Assembly (NCBI RefSeq): GCF_014084125.1
Contig: NZ_CP048405.1
Coordinates: 2,232,001-2,296,000, forward strand
Direction of reading: 5' to 3'
Origin: Streptacidiphilus sp. PB12-B1b
Lineage (GTDB): Bacteria > Actinomycetota > Actinomycetes > Streptomycetales > Streptomycetaceae
DNA: 64,000 nt
Shown here: piece by piece, positions 36,909 through 45,330 of the stretch
Layout of the letters: each line of letters opens with the position of its first letter
Numbering within the stretch: the stretch's first letter is position 1
Program-made: the position numbers and the translations under genes
The notes under the pieces: model-generated
The model's input: only the letters and a program-made list of their open reading frames with translations
Told to the model about the DNA's origin: nothing
Database searches by the model: none

Positions 36909-38048
36909 TCAGGCGGACTGGTCGCGCAGCCAGTCCGGGAGCGCTTCGGGTGTCCGTTCCAGCCACTGCGCGTACCGCCGTACCCCGTCTTCGATGCCGA
37001 CCCGTGGGGACCAGCGCAGCAGGCTTTCCATCCGGGTGGTGTCCGCGCAGGCGCCCAGCGGGTCGCCCTGAGGCTGAGGGGCCTCCAGGATCCGGCTGCC
37101 GGGGTAGTGCCGGCGCACGAGTTCGGCGACCTGCCGGATGGAGGTGGCTTGTCCCGTGCCGATGTTGACCGTGGACCGGTGGGCGCGAGGCGTGACGGCC
37201 GCCAGAAGGGTCGCGTCGGCGATGTCATCCACGTGGACGAAGTCGCGGACCTGGTGGCCGCCGCCGTTCAGGAGCAGCGGCAGCCCGAGGGAGGCACGCA
37301 TGCCGAACCAGGCGACCACCCAGCTGTGCGAGTTCTCCTTGACCACCTGCGGCTCGCCGTAGACCGAGAAGTACCGGGTGATCGCGTACGAGCCCCCGAC
37401 AAGGCTCAAGGCCGTCTGGTGCTCTCCCCAGACCTTCGTGTTGGCATATACGGACACAGGCACGAGCGGGTCGTTCTCGCTGAACCGCGCAGTCTCGTCG
37501 CACGAAGCGCCGCCGATGCCGTAGACGCTGGCGGAGGAGACGAAGACGAACCTGTCCAGTGTGCCGCTGTGCCTGGCTGCGGCGTCCAGCACGGTCTGAG
37601 TCCCGCTGATGTTCGCCTGCAGGGCGGCCGACGGGTTGCGGGTGCACTGGGCGACGTCGGCCAGGGCGGCGGCGTGAATGACGTAGTCGCTGCGTGAGAC
37701 CAGGTCGTCCATCAATGCGGAGTCGGTGATGTCGCCCGCGATCACATCCGGATCGGCCGGGGAGATGCCGAACACCGTCGAGTAGACGGACGAGCCGTAG
37801 GCGTCCAGCCGGCCCACGGCCAGAGGATTGGCCCCGATGCCCCGAAGCCTGTGCACGATGCGACTGCCGACCAGTCCGAAACCACCCGTCACGGTGACGG
37901 TCGCACCGGCGAGACCGGCCAGGCGGTCCAGGGCGTTCACGGCGTTCACGGCGTCGGTCGTTCGCGGCGCGGCCACGCAGGGGCTTTCCGCCAGGGCAGC
38001 GGTCAAGGTGTCCCGCGCGCGTTCAGCGCGGGTGTGATGGATCGTCAT
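36909..38048 (-). CDS. NAD-dependent epimerase/dehydratase (extended SDR)
   Basis: The 379-aa nucleotide-sugar enzyme of the extended SDR family has the Rossmann motif TGGFGLVGSRIV at about residue 54, preceded by an unusual 45-aa N-terminal extension. The catalytic SSASVYG and YANTK pairs lie in the middle, with the C-terminal VHVDDIADATLLA typical of GalE/RmlB-like enzymes. With the neighbouring GT2 it could supply an activated sugar. It is convergent with the GT2 gene (5 nt gap). Confidence 0.82.
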   Translation of the reverse strand: MTIHHTRAERARDTLTAALAESPCVAAPRTTDAVNAVNALDRLAGLAGATVTVTGGFGLVGSRIVHRLRGIGANPLAVGRLDAYGSSVYSTVFGISPADPDVIAGDITDSALMDDLVSRSDYVIHAAALADVAQCTRNPSAALQANISGTQTVLDAAARHSGTLDRFVFVSSASVYGIGGASCDETARFSENDPLVPVSVYANTKVWGEHQTALSLVGGSYAITRYFSVYGEPQVVKENSHSWVVAWFGMRASLGLPLLLNGGGHQVRDFVHVDDIADATLLAAVTPRAHRSTVNIGTGQATSIRQVAELVRRHYPGSRILEAPQPQGDPLGACADTTRMESLLRWSPRVGIEDGVRRYAQWLERTPEALPDWLRDQSA

Positions 38049-38150
38049 GCATCCAGGGTGACGGTGGACTTCCCGGGCGTGAACGCCTGCGGAGTGCTAC
38101 TTCCTGAAGTCGTACCGGGCCCGAATGATACGTGGCGTAGCACGACGGGT

Positions 38151-39353
38151 TCAGCGGGTGAAGAGGCTGATACCGAGGATGCCGCCCAGCCTGCGGACCC
38201 GGGTGGTGCTTGCGTGGCCGGACCGTTGCATGATCGCGCCGGGCAGCGCCTGGTGGCGTGCCCAGTCGGGGTGGTGGCTGCACACGTCCAGGAGGGTGTC
38301 CAGGGCGGCGTCGTGCTGGCGGGTGTCTGCCTGGGCCAGGGCGATGTCCAGGGCGAGGCGGTTGCGCCCGGCCTGGGCGAGCGGGGTGAGGTCGCCCAGC
38401 GACCGGGCCAGGGTGAGTGCCTTGCCGGGTTCCCCCAGCACGGTGTGGATGCCGATGGCCTGGGCGGTGACGGTCGTCGGGCCGTACGAGGTGCCGTTGA
38501 TCATCACGTCGCGCCCCATCCGGGCTGCGACCGCACGCCCTTGGCTCAGCAGGTCCCGGGCGCGGTCGCTGTGGCCGCTGCGTGAGGCGACCACGGCCGC
38601 GAACGTGACGTGCCATCCGTAGGCGGCGAGTTGCTCCATGTCATGGTCCGCGTAACGGGGCTCGATCGACTCGTAGGCGAGGGCGGCTGTGCCGGCGGCC
38701 TGGTCCAGGCGGGCGTCGCGCAGGTAGATCCACGAGCGTCCGCAGTCGACCATGGCGGTGCGCAGGGGGTCGCCCGCCCTCTCGGCGTGGTGACGGGCGT
38801 GACCGATGGCGGCGTACGCCAGATCCCGTGCTCCGTGGAACTGCGCGGCATAGGCCGAGAGGCGGTAGGCGTCGGCCAGCAGGCCGTGGGCTGCGCACCG
38901 CCGGTCCTCTGCGGCGGCGTTCAGCAGGGCGGCGGCCTGGACGACGGCAGGAGCGGCCAGCGTGCCTGCCCGGGTGTAGTCCCCGGCGCGGTAGTCCGCC
39001 CAGGCGGTTGCGAGTTCGGAGGCCAGCTCGGCTGTGCGGGGCGGCTCGCCGGGGATGCCGACTCCGGCAGCGGTGTCGTGGACGGTGCGGGACAGCTCCC
39101 GCAGCATCGCCCGATCGCCGATCAGCGCCGACCGGCGCGGGGCCTGCTGACCGAGGATCACGGACACGTCGGCGTGCAGCGCGGCGGAGAGCTTGAGCAG
39201 GGACGGCAGGCCGATGCCGCCGCCCTGGGACCGTTCGGCCTTGCGCACCGTCGCCGGGGAAACCCCTGCGGCGTCCGCGAGTTGTTCCTGGGTCATTCCG
39301 GCGCGAAGCATCTTGATGCGTTGGCCGGTGGAGTAGTCGGACCATTGCGTCAT
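38151..39353 (-). CDS. XRE family regulator with TPR-like repeats
   Basis: The 400-aa cytoplasmic DNA-binding protein has an N-terminal Cro/C1 helix-turn-helix (RIKMLRAGMTQEQLADAAGV, SPATVRKAER). Helical repeats resembling TPRs cover about residues 110-390. This architecture is common for streptomycete regulators that sense a peptide or small ligand. The ATG has GGAG 9 nt upstream. It is flanked by the SDR and HAD genes on the same strand and is the best candidate regulator of the cassette. Confidence 0.82.
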   Translation of the reverse strand: MTQWSDYSTGQRIKMLRAGMTQEQLADAAGVSPATVRKAERSQGGGIGLPSLLKLSAALHADVSVILGQQAPRRSALIGDRAMLRELSRTVHDTAAGVGIPGEPPRTAELASELATAWADYRAGDYTRAGTLAAPAVVQAAALLNAAAEDRRCAAHGLLADAYRLSAYAAQFHGARDLAYAAIGHARHHAERAGDPLRTAMVDCGRSWIYLRDARLDQAAGTAALAYESIEPRYADHDMEQLAAYGWHVTFAAVVASRSGHSDRARDLLSQGRAVAARMGRDVMINGTSYGPTTVTAQAIGIHTVLGEPGKALTLARSLGDLTPLAQAGRNRLALDIALAQADTRQHDAALDTLLDVCSHHPDWARHQALPGAIMQRSGHASTTRVRRLGGILGISLFTR

Positions 39354-39391
39354 GGGATGCGTCTCCGTCCGTGGGTGGCCTCTTTCGGACG

Positions 39392-40084
39392 TTACCCCTT
39401 CGCGGGTGCGGGTGACCCCGTGATCCCCAGCAGGGAGGCCAGGGCGGTGAGCGTGTCGTCCGTGCCGTCGGCCAGGACGGTCGTGATGCCCAGGGCCTCG
39501 GCGGGCGGCAGGTTCGCCCGCTGGTCGTCCACGAAGACGCACTCGCCTCCGGTCAGCCCCATGCGGGCGAGCGTACGGCGGTAGATCTCCGGGGCGGGCT
39601 TGGCGATTCCCTCGTGCCCGGAGACCACGGCCACATCGAAGAGGTCCTCCACCCCCAAGGCCAGGTACGGGTTGTAGGGGTCCAGGCCGAAGGAGTTGGA
39701 CAGCAGGGCGACGGTGTAGCCCGCCGTCCTGGCCGCCTTCGCCAGGGCGACCATGCCCTGATCGGCGCCCACCGCTGCCCAGACCCGGCCCATCAGGTTG
39801 TCGTGGTCGGCGACCCCGAGGACAGGCGCGGTCAGCCGGTTCCAGTGCGCCTGGGTGATCAGGCCCCTTTCCAGGTCGGCATAGAGCCGCCGTATCTCGG
39901 GGTGGGTGCCGAGGACCCGGTGCCACGCTCCGGCATCCAGGCCCTGGTCGGTGCACCACCCCCGGTGGGCTGCTCCGACGTCGGCAGTCAGCACGCCCAC
40001 GAAGTCGAGAATCAGCCCACGGTAGGGCAACCTTCCTGCCGCTGACGGGGGTTGGACGGCGGTGGGGTGGGTGTTCGGCGCCAT
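39392..40084 (-). CDS. HAD superfamily hydrolase-like protein
   Basis: The 230-aa HAD-fold protein has motif I as LILDFVGVLTAD: the nucleophilic Asp is present, but the second Asp of DxD is replaced by valine. Motif II is VALLSNSFG and motifs III-IV are GIAKPAPEIY and CVFVDDQRANL. Loss of the second aspartate occurs in HAD dehalogenases and non-phosphatase members, so phosphatase activity is doubtful. ATG with GGAGGA upstream. It is the first minus-strand gene of the cassette, followed by the XRE regulator. Confidence 0.78.
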   Translation of the reverse strand: MAPNTHPTAVQPPSAAGRLPYRGLILDFVGVLTADVGAAHRGWCTDQGLDAGAWHRVLGTHPEIRRLYADLERGLITQAHWNRLTAPVLGVADHDNLMGRVWAAVGADQGMVALAKAARTAGYTVALLSNSFGLDPYNPYLALGVEDLFDVAVVSGHEGIAKPAPEIYRRTLARMGLTGGECVFVDDQRANLPPAEALGITTVLADGTDDTLTALASLLGITGSPAPAKG

Positions 40085-40453
40085 GCTGTCGTCCTCCGGG
40101 TGAGTGGTCCCGGCCGGACGATACCCGCCGACGGGTGCGGTCAGGCCCGGGGTGGCGGACGCCCGTGCAGTCGGGTCAGCGGGGCGGTGCGTGGAAGGGG
40201 CCGGTGGGGGCGAAGGCGTGGGCGGCGAAGCGTTCGCCGATGCGGCGGTGGGTGGCGGCGTCGGGGTGGAGCTGATCGGGGAGGGGCAGTTGGGCGCATG
40301 ATTCAGGATGCCGGGGCCGCCGCGAGCGAGGGTCGACTTGGCTGATGCGGCGTCAACAGATCTGCGGAATAAGGGATTCCTCCATGGAACCGGTCATACA
40401 AGCCGCACAATAGGTCTTCACGGGATCGGCACATCGGGGGGTGAGGCGGGGCG
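40085..40453. other. Junction region right of cassette
   Basis: The 369-bp interval contains the broken SGNH-hydrolase tail (separate entry) and then about 150 bp of lower-GC DNA (40300-40450) without a recognisable gene or repeat. The latter probably contains the promoter of the following plus-strand gene. Confidence 0.5.
40176..40298 (-). pseudogene. C-terminal remnant of an SGNH/GDSL hydrolase
   Basis: On the minus strand the last 40 codons before a TGA at 40178-40176 read QLPLPDQLHPDAATHRRIGE followed by RFAAHAF. This is the conserved C-terminal block (DxLHP...H.RIGERF) of SGNH hydrolases, including the catalytic Asp/His region. No start codon or upstream homologous part is present; the frame degenerates beyond about 40300. 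It is a deletion remnant, marking a rearrangement at the cassette edge. Confidence 0.65.
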
Positions 40454-41062
40454 GTGGTGGCAGCAGTGGCGGGAGCGTCGGCGCGGCCCGGAGCGGATCC
40501 CGGCGGCGGGGGGAGGCACGCGCCGGGGCAGGAACCGGCCGGGACGGGGACGGCCGGGGCCGGGACGGCGCGGGACGACCGGGGGTCGGGCGCCTACCGG
40601 CGCGGGTCCTGGCGGTCCGGGCTCGGCTGCGGCATCACCCTGCTCAGCGTGGTGGCGCTGGTCGCGGTCGGGCAGCTGGCGGGGGTGCTGGCGCACCGGC
40701 CGGGCCGCAGCAGCTCCGCGGTGGTGCTGGCGGCGCGGCTGAACGCGCTGCCCGCCGCACGGCAGGCGGTGCCCGGCACCGGCGAGGGCGTGGCCACGCT
40801 GGTCGCCGGGCTGGGGCTGCCGTCGAGCACCACCGTCGACACCCAGTTCCGGCCCGGTGACACCGTCGTGGCGATCGGCGTCACCGGGGACTGCGTGTTC
40901 GTGGACGTCCACGACCGGCGGCTGGACGCCTGGCCCGCCCCGGAGCTGTCGCCCTGCACCGCCTCCGTCGCCTACCGGACGGTACTGACCTTCCGCCGCC
41001 GGGCCGCCGCCGAGCAGAGCGCCGACACCGCCGCCAGCGCGCTCCCCCACCCCCCGGCCTGA
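40454..41062 (+). CDS. Hypothetical single-pass membrane protein
   Basis: The predicted 202-aa protein was not recognised. A Gly/Ala/Pro-rich N-terminus (about 50 residues) precedes one hydrophobic segment, GCGITLLSVVALVAVGQLAG. A probably extracytoplasmic domain follows with two cysteines (TGDCVFVDVHDRRLD and ELSPCTASVAY) that could form a disulfide. The GTG at 40454 has AGGCGG upstream. It ends convergently near the fahA stop. Confidence 0.55.
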   Translation: MVAAVAGASARPGADPGGGGRHAPGQEPAGTGTAGAGTARDDRGSGAYRRGSWRSGLGCGITLLSVVALVAVGQLAGVLAHRPGRSSSAVVLAARLNALPAARQAVPGTGEGVATLVAGLGLPSSTTVDTQFRPGDTVVAIGVTGDCVFVDVHDRRLDAWPAPELSPCTASVAYRTVLTFRRRAAAEQSADTAASALPHPPA

Positions 41063-41098
41063 CCCCGCCGACGCCTGTCGGCGGCGCCGCTCAGGTCG

Positions 41099-42303
41099 TC
41101 AGGCGGGTGGTGGGCTGATGGTGCCGGTGACCTCGCCGAGGCTGATGCGGGGGCCGTTCGGGGCGGGGCCGGGGGCGGTGGCGGTGATGGTGACTGTGTC
41201 GCCGTCCTCCAGGAAGCTGCGGGTGGAGCCGTCGGCCAGCCGCAGCGGCTCGGTGCCGTTCCAGCTCAGCTCGATCAGCGAGCCGCGCTGGTCGGCCGCC
41301 GTGCCGGAGACCGTGCCCGAGGCGTACAGGTCGCCGGTGCGCAGCGAGGCGCCGTTGACGGTCATGTGGGCCAGCATCTGCGCGGGCGACCAGTAGGTGT
41401 CCCGGTAGCGCGGCCGGGAGACCGCTTGGCCGTTGAGCCGGATCTCCAGCTCCAGGTCCAGCCCCAGGGCTGCTTCTCGGCCAGGTACGGCAGCGGCTCC
41501 GGCGATTGCGGCGGGGTCTCCACCCGGGCGTGCTCCAGCGCGGCCAGCGGCACCACCCAGGGCGACACCGAGGTGGCGAAGGACTTGCCGAGGAAGGGGC
41601 CGAGCGGCTGGTACTCCCAGGACTGGATGTCCCGGGCGGACCAGTCGTTGACCAGCACCACGCCGAAGACGTGCTCGGCGAAGGCGTCCGTGCCGACCGG
41701 GGTGCCCAGCTGCGAGGGCGCGCCGACGATGAAGCCGATCTCGGCCTCGATGTCGAGCCTGCGGCTGGGGCCGAAGTCCCCGGCCCCGCGCTGCCCGCTG
41801 GGCCTGCGCACGGCGGTGCCGGAGGGGACGACCGTCCCGGCGCGGCCGTGGTAGCCGACCGGTAGGTGCTTCCAGTTGGGCAGCAGCGCCTCGCCGCCGG
41901 GGCGGAACATCCGGCCGAGGTTGGTGGCGTGCGCCTCGGAGGCGTAGAAGTCGACGTAGTCGGCGACCTCCACCGGCAGCCGCAGCGCCACCTCGTCGAT
42001 CGGGTGCAGGTTGCGCTCGCAGAAGCCGCGCCGCTCGTCGGTGGTGAGCATCCGCCGCACCTGGGCCCGGACGTACGCCCACTCGCGCGGGCCGCGCCGC
42101 AGGAAGCGGTTGAGCGAGCCGGTGGCGAGGTCCGCGCCGAGCGGGGTGCCCGCCCACATGGCGGCCAGGTCCAGCACGTGCCCGCCGATGGCGACGCCGA
42201 CCCGGGGGCCGGTGCCGGAGCCGCCGCGCAGCGGTTCGAAGACGCCGTAGGGCAGGGTGTCGGCGGTGAAGCCGCAGCCGTCCGGTACCGGAACCCAGCT
42301 CAC
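41099..42303 (-). pseudogene. fahA: Fumarylacetoacetase, interrupted by a one-base frameshift
   Basis: The enzyme splits fumarylacetoacetate into fumarate and acetoacetate, the last step of tyrosine/homogentisate catabolism. The first frame reads from SWVPVPDGCGFTADTLPYGV through VVLVNDWSARDIQSWEYQPL and FLGKSFATSVSPWV to PYLAEKQPWG, then leaves frame. The continuing LDLELEIRLNG, TYWSPAQMLAHMTVNGASLR, GDLYASGTVSG tail is in another frame. One C seems missing near 41460-41466. Total length (1205 nt) is one short of a 401-aa gene. The GTG start overlaps the hmgA stop. Either a true inactivation or a sequencing error. Confidence 0.85.
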
Positions 42304-43547
42304 GAACGGTCCCCCTGCGGCGGGAGTTCGCCCTGCGGCGGCAGCTCGCCCTGCGGGCCGCGGCCGCTCCAGCTCCAGGCGTACCGGCCGTCGTCGCCGG
42401 CCCGGCCGCCCTCGGCCAGGTCCAGCGGGCGGAAGGTGTCGACCATGACCGCCCGCTCGTCGAAGAACTCGGCGCCGATGCTGCGCTCGTACGCGCCGGG
42501 CTGCGGCCCGTGGGTGTGGCCGCCGGGGTGCAGCGAGACCGAGCCCTGGCCGATGCCGGAGCCCTTGCGGGCCTCGTAGTCGCCGCCGCAGTAGAACATC
42601 ACCTCGTCGCTGTCCACGTTGGAGTGGTAGTAGGGGACGGGGATGGACAGCGGGTGGTAGTCGACCTTGCGCGGCACGAAGTTGCAGATGACGAAGCCGT
42701 TGCCCTCGAACACCTGGTGCGCCGGCGGCGGCTGGTGGATCCGGCCGGTGATCGGCTCGTAGTCGCGGATGTTGAAGGCGTACGGGTAGAGGCAGCCGTC
42801 CCAGCCGACCACGTCGAAGGGGTGCTCGGGGGTGGTGAGCACCGTTCCGCCGATGTCGCCGCCGACGCGGTGCTTGACGTACACCTCGACGTCGCCGGGC
42901 TCCTCGCTGAGCAGCGGGCCGACCGGGCCGCGCAGGTCGCGCTCGCAGAACGGCGCGTGCTCCAGCAGTTGGCCGAACTTGGAGAGGTAGCGCCTGGCCG
43001 GGGTGATGTGGCTGTTGGCCTCGATGGCGTACAGCCGCAGCGGCGCGTCGCCGGTGGGCAGCCAGCGGTGGGTGGTGGCGCGCGGCACGACCACGTAGTC
43101 GCCCTCGCCGACCTCGATGCTGCCGAAGACGCTCTCCATCACGCCCGAGCCGGACTCGAGGTAGACGCACTCGTCGCCGATGGCGTTGCGGTAGAGCGGG
43201 GAGGGGAGCCCGGCGGCGACGTAGGCGATGCGGACGTCGGCGTTGCCGAGGACGACCCGGCGGTCGCGGACCGGGTCGGCCTGCCGCCAGCTCTCACCGG
43301 GGAAGAGGTCGTGCAGCCGGAAGTGGTAGGGCTTGAGCGGGTGGTTGGGCTCGGGCTTGTCCTCGGCGGGCTGCCAGACCCGGCTGTCGACCAGCGCGGA
43401 CGGCAGGTGCCGGTGGTACAGCAGGGAGGAGTCGGAGGAGAAGCCCTCCTCGCCCATCAGCTCCTCGAAGTAGAGCCGCCCGTCCGGATCCCGGTGCTGG
43501 GTGTGCCTCTTCGGGGGGACCGACCCGGTGCTGCGGTAGTACGCCAC
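42300..43547 (-). CDS. hmgA: Homogentisate 1,2-dioxygenase
   Basis: The 415-aa non-heme iron enzyme opens the homogentisate ring. It is of the bacterial cupin type: early HTQHRDPDG, then EGDYVVVPRATTHRW, SNVDSDEVMFYCGGDYEARK, and the metal-ligand region SLHPGGHTHGPQPGAYERSI. The C-terminus carries a tandem QGELPPQGELPPQGD repeat. The GTG start follows AGGAGG by 7 nt. The stop overlaps the start of fahA (GTGA), showing a hmgA-fahA operon. The hpd gene for the previous step is not in the window. Confidence 0.9.
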   Translation of the reverse strand: MAYYRSTGSVPPKRHTQHRDPDGRLYFEELMGEEGFSSDSSLLYHRHLPSALVDSRVWQPAEDKPEPNHPLKPYHFRLHDLFPGESWRQADPVRDRRVVLGNADVRIAYVAAGLPSPLYRNAIGDECVYLESGSGVMESVFGSIEVGEGDYVVVPRATTHRWLPTGDAPLRLYAIEANSHITPARRYLSKFGQLLEHAPFCERDLRGPVGPLLSEEPGDVEVYVKHRVGGDIGGTVLTTPEHPFDVVGWDGCLYPYAFNIRDYEPITGRIHQPPPAHQVFEGNGFVICNFVPRKVDYHPLSIPVPYYHSNVDSDEVMFYCGGDYEARKGSGIGQGSVSLHPGGHTHGPQPGAYERSIGAEFFDERAVMVDTFRPLDLAEGGRAGDDGRYAWSWSGRGPQGELPPQGELPPQGDRS

Positions 43548-43901
43548 TTTTCGCCTCCTGAGCGACACTGGCCAGGGCTGACGCCCCGGTAGGGGCCTCG
43601 GCTCAATCCCATGGCGCGGACCCCCGCACTGTCAAGGAACGCCCGGTCGAGGAATGCCCGGGCCGTCCGTGGTGCACTCGCGGCCTGCCGGATCGCCTGT
43701 CGGCAACTCTCCGGACACGCGCATGTAACGATCAGCTGACCTTGCAGAAAGTTGCTGCAAGGACTTTCCAGCACGATGACACCCCTGTTACGTTCCTCCC
43801 CAAGCCCGACGGCAGTACCGGAGCGTCGGCTGGGCGAGGGCCTTGTGCGAAGGACCGAGCCAACCCCCACTTGGGCATACCCACCCTCCAAGGAGTGCAC
43901 A
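43548..43901. promoter_or_regulatory. Divergent hmgA / malE promoter region
   Basis: No gene in the 354-bp gap. It holds the malE operator dyad (43741-43761, own entry). The region 43600-43700 has AAGGAACGCCCGG / AGGAATGCCCGGG near-repeats of unknown meaning. An hmgA promoter could not be fixed. Confidence 0.45.
43741..43761 (+). promoter_or_regulatory. MalR-type operator upstream of malE
   Basis: CTTGCAG (43741-43747), a 7-nt spacer and CTGCAAG (43755-43761) form a perfect dyad 141 nt before the malE start. CTTGCAG repeats are the described binding element for MalR in Streptomyces mal promoters. Confidence 0.7.
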
Positions 43902-45185
43902 ATGCGTCGTGGCATTGCGGCAGCTGTTCTGGCAACGGCGATAGCGGTTTCTGCAAGCGCTTGCGGAAGCAGCTCGAGCGGCAGCTCGTCGACCAAGGCC
44001 GGCGGCCCGGTCACCATCACCTGGTGGGACACCTCGGACGCCACCAACGAGGCGCCGACCTACAAGCTGCTGGTCGCGGACTTCGAGAAGGCCAACCCCA
44101 GCATCAAGGTCGACTACGTCAACGTGCCCTTCGGCACCGCCGAGACCAAGTTCCAGACCGCCGCAGGCAGCTCTGGCGCGCCCGACGTGCTCCGCTCCGA
44201 CATCGGCTGGACCCCGGCCTTCGCCAAGGCCGGCTACCTGGCCCCGCTCGACGGCACCCCGGCCATGGCCGACCAGTCCTCCTTCGAGGCCAGCCTGATC
44301 AAGCAGGCCAGCTACGGCGGCCACGTCTACGGCGCGCCCCAGGTCACCGACACCCTCGGCCTGATGTACAACAAGGCCCTCTTCGCCAAGGCCGGGATCA
44401 CCGCCGCGCCCACCACCTGGGACCAGCTGAAGTCCGACGCCGCGCTGATCAAGCAGAAGTCCGGCACCGACGGCTTCGCCCTGGAGGCGTCCGCCTACTA
44501 CGCCATGCCGTTCCTCTTCGGCGAGGGCACGGACATGGTGAACGCCACCACCAGCAAGATCACCATCAACTCGCCTGCCGCGGTCAAGGCCATCACCACC
44601 GCCAAGAGCATCGTCGGCGCCCCCGGCGTGTCCAAGCTGGACATCACCGCCAACGCCGACACCGACATCATGGACGCCTTCGAGAGCGGCAAGGTCGCCA
44701 TGGTCGTCCAGGGCCCCTGGGACATCACCAACGTCTACGCGGGCTCCGCCTTCACCGACAAGGCCAACCTGGGCATCGCCCCCGTCCCGGCCGGCTCCAC
44801 CGGCACCGCCGGAGCCCCCACCGGCGGCCAGAACCTGGTCGCCTACGCCGGGGCCGACGCCGCGCACCTCGCCGCCTCCGAGAAGTTCATCGCCTTCATG
44901 ACCTCGGCCTCCAGCGAGACCCTGACCGCGCTGAAGAACGGCACCCTGCCCACCCGCAGCGACGCCTACACGGCCGCCGTCAAGGCCAACCCGGGCATCG
45001 CCGGCTACCAGGCCATCCTCAAGGACTCGGTGCCGCGCCTGGCCCTGCCCGAGTACAGCTCGCTCTACACGCCGCTCGGGGTCGACTACACCAAGATCCT
45101 GGCCGGCCAGGAGAGCGTCCAGAGCGGCCTGAACTCCACCGCCCAGGCGATCTCCAAGCTGCTCCCCTCGTACGCCGCCCAGTAA
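43902..45185 (+). CDS. malE: Maltose/maltodextrin ABC transporter substrate-binding lipoprotein
   Basis: The 427-aa extracellular solute-binding protein has a lipoprotein signal peptide ending in SASAC (cysteine at about residue 21), followed by a Ser/Gly linker. The mature domain has PVTITWWDTSDATNEAPTYK, PQVTDTLGLMYNKALFAKAG and VAMVVQGPWDITN, typical of MalE-type proteins. The ATG follows AAGGAG by 6 nt. It heads malE-malF-malG-aglA. A strong hairpin separates it from malF. A 12-bp perfect palindrome lies within its signal-peptide codons. Confidence 0.92.
   Translation: MRRGIAAAVLATAIAVSASACGSSSSGSSSTKAGGPVTITWWDTSDATNEAPTYKLLVADFEKANPSIKVDYVNVPFGTAETKFQTAAGSSGAPDVLRSDIGWTPAFAKAGYLAPLDGTPAMADQSSFEASLIKQASYGGHVYGAPQVTDTLGLMYNKALFAKAGITAAPTTWDQLKSDAALIKQKSGTDGFALEASAYYAMPFLFGEGTDMVNATTSKITINSPAAVKAITTAKSIVGAPGVSKLDITANADTDIMDAFESGKVAMVVQGPWDITNVYAGSAFTDKANLGIAPVPAGSTGTAGAPTGGQNLVAYAGADAAHLAASEKFIAFMTSASSETLTALKNGTLPTRSDAYTAAVKANPGIAGYQAILKDSVPRLALPEYSSLYTPLGVDYTKILAGQESVQSGLNSTAQAISKLLPSYAAQ
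43953..43964 (+). promoter_or_regulatory. Intragenic LacI-type palindrome in malE
   Basis: GCAAGCGCTTGC is a perfect 12-bp palindrome with the central CG typical of LacI/GalR operators. It overlaps codons 18-21 of malE, about 195 bp from the upstream CTTGCAG dyad, a distance suited to repression by looping. Confidence 0.5.
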
Positions 45186-45192
45186 AGAAGCT

Positions 45193-45230
45193 GCCGGCCG
45201 GGCCGCACCTCCCTGAGCGGCCCGGCCGGC
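45193..45230 (+). terminator. malE-malF intercistronic hairpin
   Basis: GCCGGCCGGGCCGC (45193-45206) pairs perfectly with 45217-45230, a 14-bp stem with a 10-nt loop starting 8 nt after the malE stop. It could protect malE mRNA or partly terminate, giving more binding protein than permease. Confidence 0.65.
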
Positions 45231-45330
45231 CACCGGCGTCCCCACCGCCGGACGCAGCACCCGCGGGGCCAGGGGCAGCGAGCAGAGCAGACGACTGTGT
45301 ACGACCGGAATCATGAATGAGGTGTCGCGG

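Noticed and set aside
40300-40453. tRNA fragment or attachment site at the right cassette edge
   Set aside because: The segment is lower in GC, but no cloverleaf, CCA end or direct repeat matching the left edge (33849 region) could be found by eye, and no integrase is present.
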